A stretch of 5,664 nt of DNA from Anaerolineales bacterium. GTDB lineage: Bacteria > Chloroflexota > Anaerolineae > Anaerolineales > VGOW01. The notes below the pieces were generated by a model. The model was not told the origin of the DNA, made no database searches, and saw only the letters and a list, made by a program, of their open reading frames with translations. Position 1 is the stretch's first letter; the number at the start of each line of letters is the position of its first letter. Positions 4,988 through 5,664 of this stretch are shown piece by piece. The position numbers and the translations under genes were made by a program. The stretch covers positions 1-5,664 of the forward strand of contig CAKKQG010000354.1 of the NCBI GenBank assembly GCA_919901875.1. Reading direction: 5' to 3'.

Positions 4988-5664
4988 CCTTATTGCGCTT
5001 TCAAGATTTTTTTCTCGTCCTCACACGCACCTTAGCGATCTTAGCCGCCGTGCCGATGTTAGGCGGGCGCGTCATCCCTAACCGTGTGCGGGTGGGTTTG
5101 GGCGTCCTCATTTCAATGGCGATCATTCCATGGTCGCCTATCCCAACGGGAGATGCGGCAGAGCCTTTCGCTTCCTTCCTTTTAAATATCGGGCGCGAAT
5201 TAATGGTGGGCGTGATCGCTGCGCTCGCCGTGCGTTTTGCTTTCAATACCATCGAGATGGCGGCGTCATTGATGAGTCAATCCTCCGGCTTCACCTCGGG
5301 CGCAGTGCTGAACCCAACGCTCGAAAACAGCGGCACTGCCTTCGATCAGTTTTATACCTTGATGGCGATGTTGATCTTTTTGAGTCTGGATGGACATCAC
5401 CAAATACTACGCGCCATCGCCCGCACCTTTGAACTGGTCCCGCTTCGATCATTCGCCTTGGGCGCCGCCACGCAAGAACGCTTGCTTCAGCTTTCTGCCG
5501 GAGTGTTGCTGTCGGCGGTGCAAATGGCGTTGCCGTTAATGGCGACGATGTTGATCGTCGAAGCGGCGTTTGCCCTCATGGTGCGCGTTGCGCCGCAGAT
5601 CAACGTCTTCTTTTTAGGTGAACCTGTCAAAGCCGGACTCGGCGTTGTCACCTTGTCGTTAGTG
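4978..5664 (+). CDS. fliR: Flagellar type III export gate protein FliR (3' end outside window)
   Basis: FliR is the single-copy subunit that completes the FliP5-FliQ4-FliR1 export gate. The visible 229 codons stay open to the window end; full-length FliR is about 255-265 residues, so roughly 30 are missing. Family features include RTLAILAAVPMLGGRVIPNRVRVGL (17-41), GRELMVG (72-78), the SLMSQSSGFTSGAVLNP segment (97-113), FLSLDGHHQIL (134-144) and the strong signature MVRVAPQINVFFLGEPVKAGLG (201-222). Hydrophobic segments fit the multi-span topology. A TAG in frame at 4960 leaves ATG 4978 as the only plausible start. There is no clear Shine-Dalgarno and the ATG can lie in a hairpin. fliR is separated from fliQ by the HDOD gene and a 241-nt repeat-rich spacer, whereas fliQ and fliR are usually adjacent. 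Confidence 0.96.
   Translation, partial: MSVSLLRFQDFFLVLTRTLAILAAVPMLGGRVIPNRVRVGLGVLISMAIIPWSPIPTGDAAEPFASFLLNIGRELMVGVIAALAVRFAFNTIEMAASLMSQSSGFTSGAVLNPTLENSGTAFDQFYTLMAMLIFLSLDGHHQILRAIARTFELVPLRSFALGAATQERLLQLSAGVLLSAVQMALPLMATMLIVEAAFALMVRVAPQINVFFLGEPVKAGLGVVTLSLV

Noticed and set aside
4811..5035. Small Phe/Ser/Cys-rich open frame before fliR that looks like a membrane peptide
   Set aside because: It arises from TTC/TTT-rich heptamer repeats and runs into fliR out of frame; there is no ribosome site or family resemblance.

Overview
The window is a run of flagellar basal-body, switch and export-gate genes, all on the + strand, in the order fliL - fliM - fliN - fliO - fliP - fliQ - (HDOD-domain gene) - fliR. 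The fliL start lies at the extreme left edge and fliR runs off the right edge. All seven flagellar products were recognised from family motifs. The extra gene encodes a protein with an intact-looking HD metal-ligand set. The source is clearly a flagellated bacterium. Moderate-GC coding DNA combined with AT-rich, heptad-periodic spacers and small palindromic repeats reminds me of Chloroflexota (Anaerolineae-like) genomes. That assignment is a guess from texture and was not tested.

Layout. Positions 1-2590 hold the compact block fliL, fliM, fliN, fliO. fliL and fliM are 1 nt apart, and fliN and fliO share an ATGA overlap. The only real spacer in this block, between fliM and fliN (1728-1799), looks acquired: the last 36 nt of fliM are repeated just before fliN, around a small palindrome. 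The downstream copy still shows an apparent ancestral fliM/fliN ATGA overlap. The fliO-fliP spacer (2591-2731) holds a large palindrome of four CGCTG and four CAGCG units, bracketed by 16-nt direct repeats. fliP (2732-3478) is followed by a spacer made of successive 7- and 8-nt tandem arrays ending in a pyrimidine tract that abuts the fliQ start. fliQ (3610-3879) overlaps the HDOD gene (3876-4736) by ATGA. A 241-nt non-coding stretch (4737-4977) with more heptad arrays and hairpins leads to fliR (4978 to the end).

How the genes work together. FliM and FliN build the cytoplasmic C-ring switch, and FliM keeps the N-terminal CheY-P-binding motif. FliL is a single-span membrane protein near the stator. 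FliO helps assemble the FliP ring, and FliP, FliQ and FliR form the export gate of the flagellar type III secretion system. The HDOD protein is coupled to fliQ and is a candidate regulator of motility or signalling.

Points for a second look: the two spacers built as a palindrome between direct repeats at gene 3' ends; a lipoprotein-type signal on FliP; the HDOD gene inside the export-gate cluster; fliQ and fliR starts without a Shine-Dalgarno; and a 10-bp potential hairpin that includes the fliR start codon.
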